From Anaerorhabdus sp036636695 (lineage in GTDB: Bacteria > Bacillota_I > Bacilli_A > Erysipelotrichales > Erysipelotrichaceae): a stretch of DNA of 64,000 nt. How positions within the stretch are numbered: position 1 is the first letter of the stretch; each line of letters opens with the position of its first letter. The stretch lies in NCBI RefSeq assembly GCF_036636695.1, contig NZ_JAVWNW010000003.1; one strand, 5' to 3'. The notes under the pieces were generated by a model, which was not told the DNA's origin, searched no databases, and worked only from the letters and a program-made list of their open reading frames with translations. Positions 63,423 through 64,000 of this stretch are shown in pieces. The translations under genes and the position numbers were made by a program.

Positions 63423-64000
63423 TAAAGTCCATGTAGAAAGCTACTTTAAGTCGCTTAATAAAAAGAATGAAGAACTTTGTGGAGATAAAGTTGAAATTAG
63501 AAGAAATGATGAGTCTTTTGTTATGGTATTGGCAGATGGACTTGGAAGTGGTGTAAAAGCAAATATTCTATCAACACTTACAAGCACAATCATTGCAGAA
63601 ATGGTTTCTTCAGGAGCTTCTTTACAAGATGTTGTTGAAACAATAGCAGCAACACTTCCTGAATGTAAGGAACGTGGAATTGCTTATTCAACATTTACAA
63701 TTCTCCAAGTCTTTTATGATGGAATGGCACATTTAGTAGAGTTTGATAATCCAGCAACAATATTCATAAGAGATGCACAAATTCTTGAAACAACTCGTGA
63801 AGTACGTATGATTGGTAAACGTAAAATAACTGAAAGTACATTTCAAGTTAAAAAGAATGATTCACTTATTATGTTTTCAGATGGAATTATTCATGCTGGA
63901 ATTGAACAAGCTTTAAATTTTGGATGGGATCATCCACAAGTTCAACAATTTCTTTTAGATTATACAAATCCCAATGATAGTGCTAAAGAAATTACTCGAA
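63415..64000 (+). CDS. PP2C/SpoIIE-like serine phosphatase (3' end outside window)
   Basis: Open to the window end, at least 195 codons from ATG 63415, which overlaps the end of the HydS-like gene by 8 nt with GAGGA close upstream. VLADGLGSGVKANILS and FSDGIIHAG are the metal-binding Asp motifs of the PP2C/SpoIIE fold. Such phosphatases follow HydS genes in other Firmicutes and are thought to pass the H2 signal. Presumably removes phosphate from Ser/Thr on an anti-sigma or anti-anti-sigma partner not seen here. Confidence 0.85.
   Translation, partial: MNNKVHVESYFKSLNKKNEELCGDKVEIRRNDESFVMVLADGLGSGVKANILSTLTSTIIAEMVSSGASLQDVVETIAATLPECKERGIAYSTFTILQVFYDGMAHLVEFDNPATIFIRDAQILETTREVRMIGKRKITESTFQVKKNDSLIMFSDGIIHAGIEQALNFGWDHPQVQQFLLDYTNPNDSAKEITR

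Noticed and set aside
1..64000. CRISPR arrays, rRNA genes and complete prophage
   Set aside because: I saw no regularly spaced direct repeats, no rRNA sequence and no cluster of phage structural genes.

Overview
This window is a low-GC, AT-rich Firmicutes chromosome segment. The mix of genes (Cof-type HAD phosphatase, TypA, a four-gene sucrose PTS operon, group B and sensory [FeFe] hydrogenases, PadR plus DUF1700, many GNATs) fits an anaerobic relative of the Erysipelotrichia, but the sequence alone does not fix the genus. The first gene (RluA-type pseudouridine synthase) and the last gene (PP2C-like phosphatase) both run off the window.

Positions 1-2400 are core-like and end in a tRNA-Arg(CCG) gene. 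From there to about 17.8 kb lies an accessory region made of successive modules: a complete arsenic operon (arsR, acr3, arsD, arsA, arsC), an IS3-family transposase gene, a broken P-loop NTPase remnant, a Gabija-like OLD-nuclease/UvrD-helicase pair with a third small cysteine/histidine-rich gene, an unrecognised 493-residue protein with a possible PD-(D/E)XK motif, a DUF1016 nuclease, a RhuM-Fic protein, a potassium-channel remnant and a truncated RhuM copy. The modules are punctuated by two families of dispersed repeats. One is an 88-bp element, present three times at exactly the same length. The other is a 39-bp element resembling D-arm, T-arm and acceptor end of a tRNA with its anticodon arm missing. 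The first 88-bp copy sits 15 nt after the tRNA-Arg end, and the third sits 15 nt after a 39-bp tRNA relic. I read this as repeated accretion beside tRNA-derived attachment sites, with the integrases lost.

From 17.8 to 26.7 kb there are small genes, then a two-component system (response regulator, kinase) with an adjoining adaptor/permease/lipoprotein/ATPase efflux operon. Both promoter regions share a direct repeat of TTAACC with an 11-bp period, a likely binding site for the regulator. From 26.8 to 39.5 kb is a cyclic-di-GMP cluster: a phosphodiesterase in an overlapping operon with a lipoprotein that fuses a solute-binding protein to a 5'-nucleotidase C-terminal domain, an ECF-like sigma factor with a membrane tail, a PAS/GAF/GGDEF/EAL protein, a Cache-type diguanylate cyclase and a FIST-EAL protein.

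From 39.5 to 45.5 kb are stress and envelope genes (glutathione peroxidase plus Crp/Fnr regulator, PadR plus DUF1700 protein, thioredoxin, MerR regulator divergent from an aldo/keto reductase, S51-like peptidase). From 46 to 49.5 kb is a lipoprotein, two FtsX-like permeases and an ATPase. A KilA-N gene and tRNA-Leu(AAG) follow, then a D,D-carboxypeptidase, typA, the scrA-scrB-scrR-scrK sucrose operon with two LacI-type operators, and a hydrogenase operon (group B [FeFe] hydrogenase, [2Fe-2S] protein, HydS-like sensory hydrogenase with PAS, PP2C phosphatase) preceded by a long structured leader with an 8-codon ORF.
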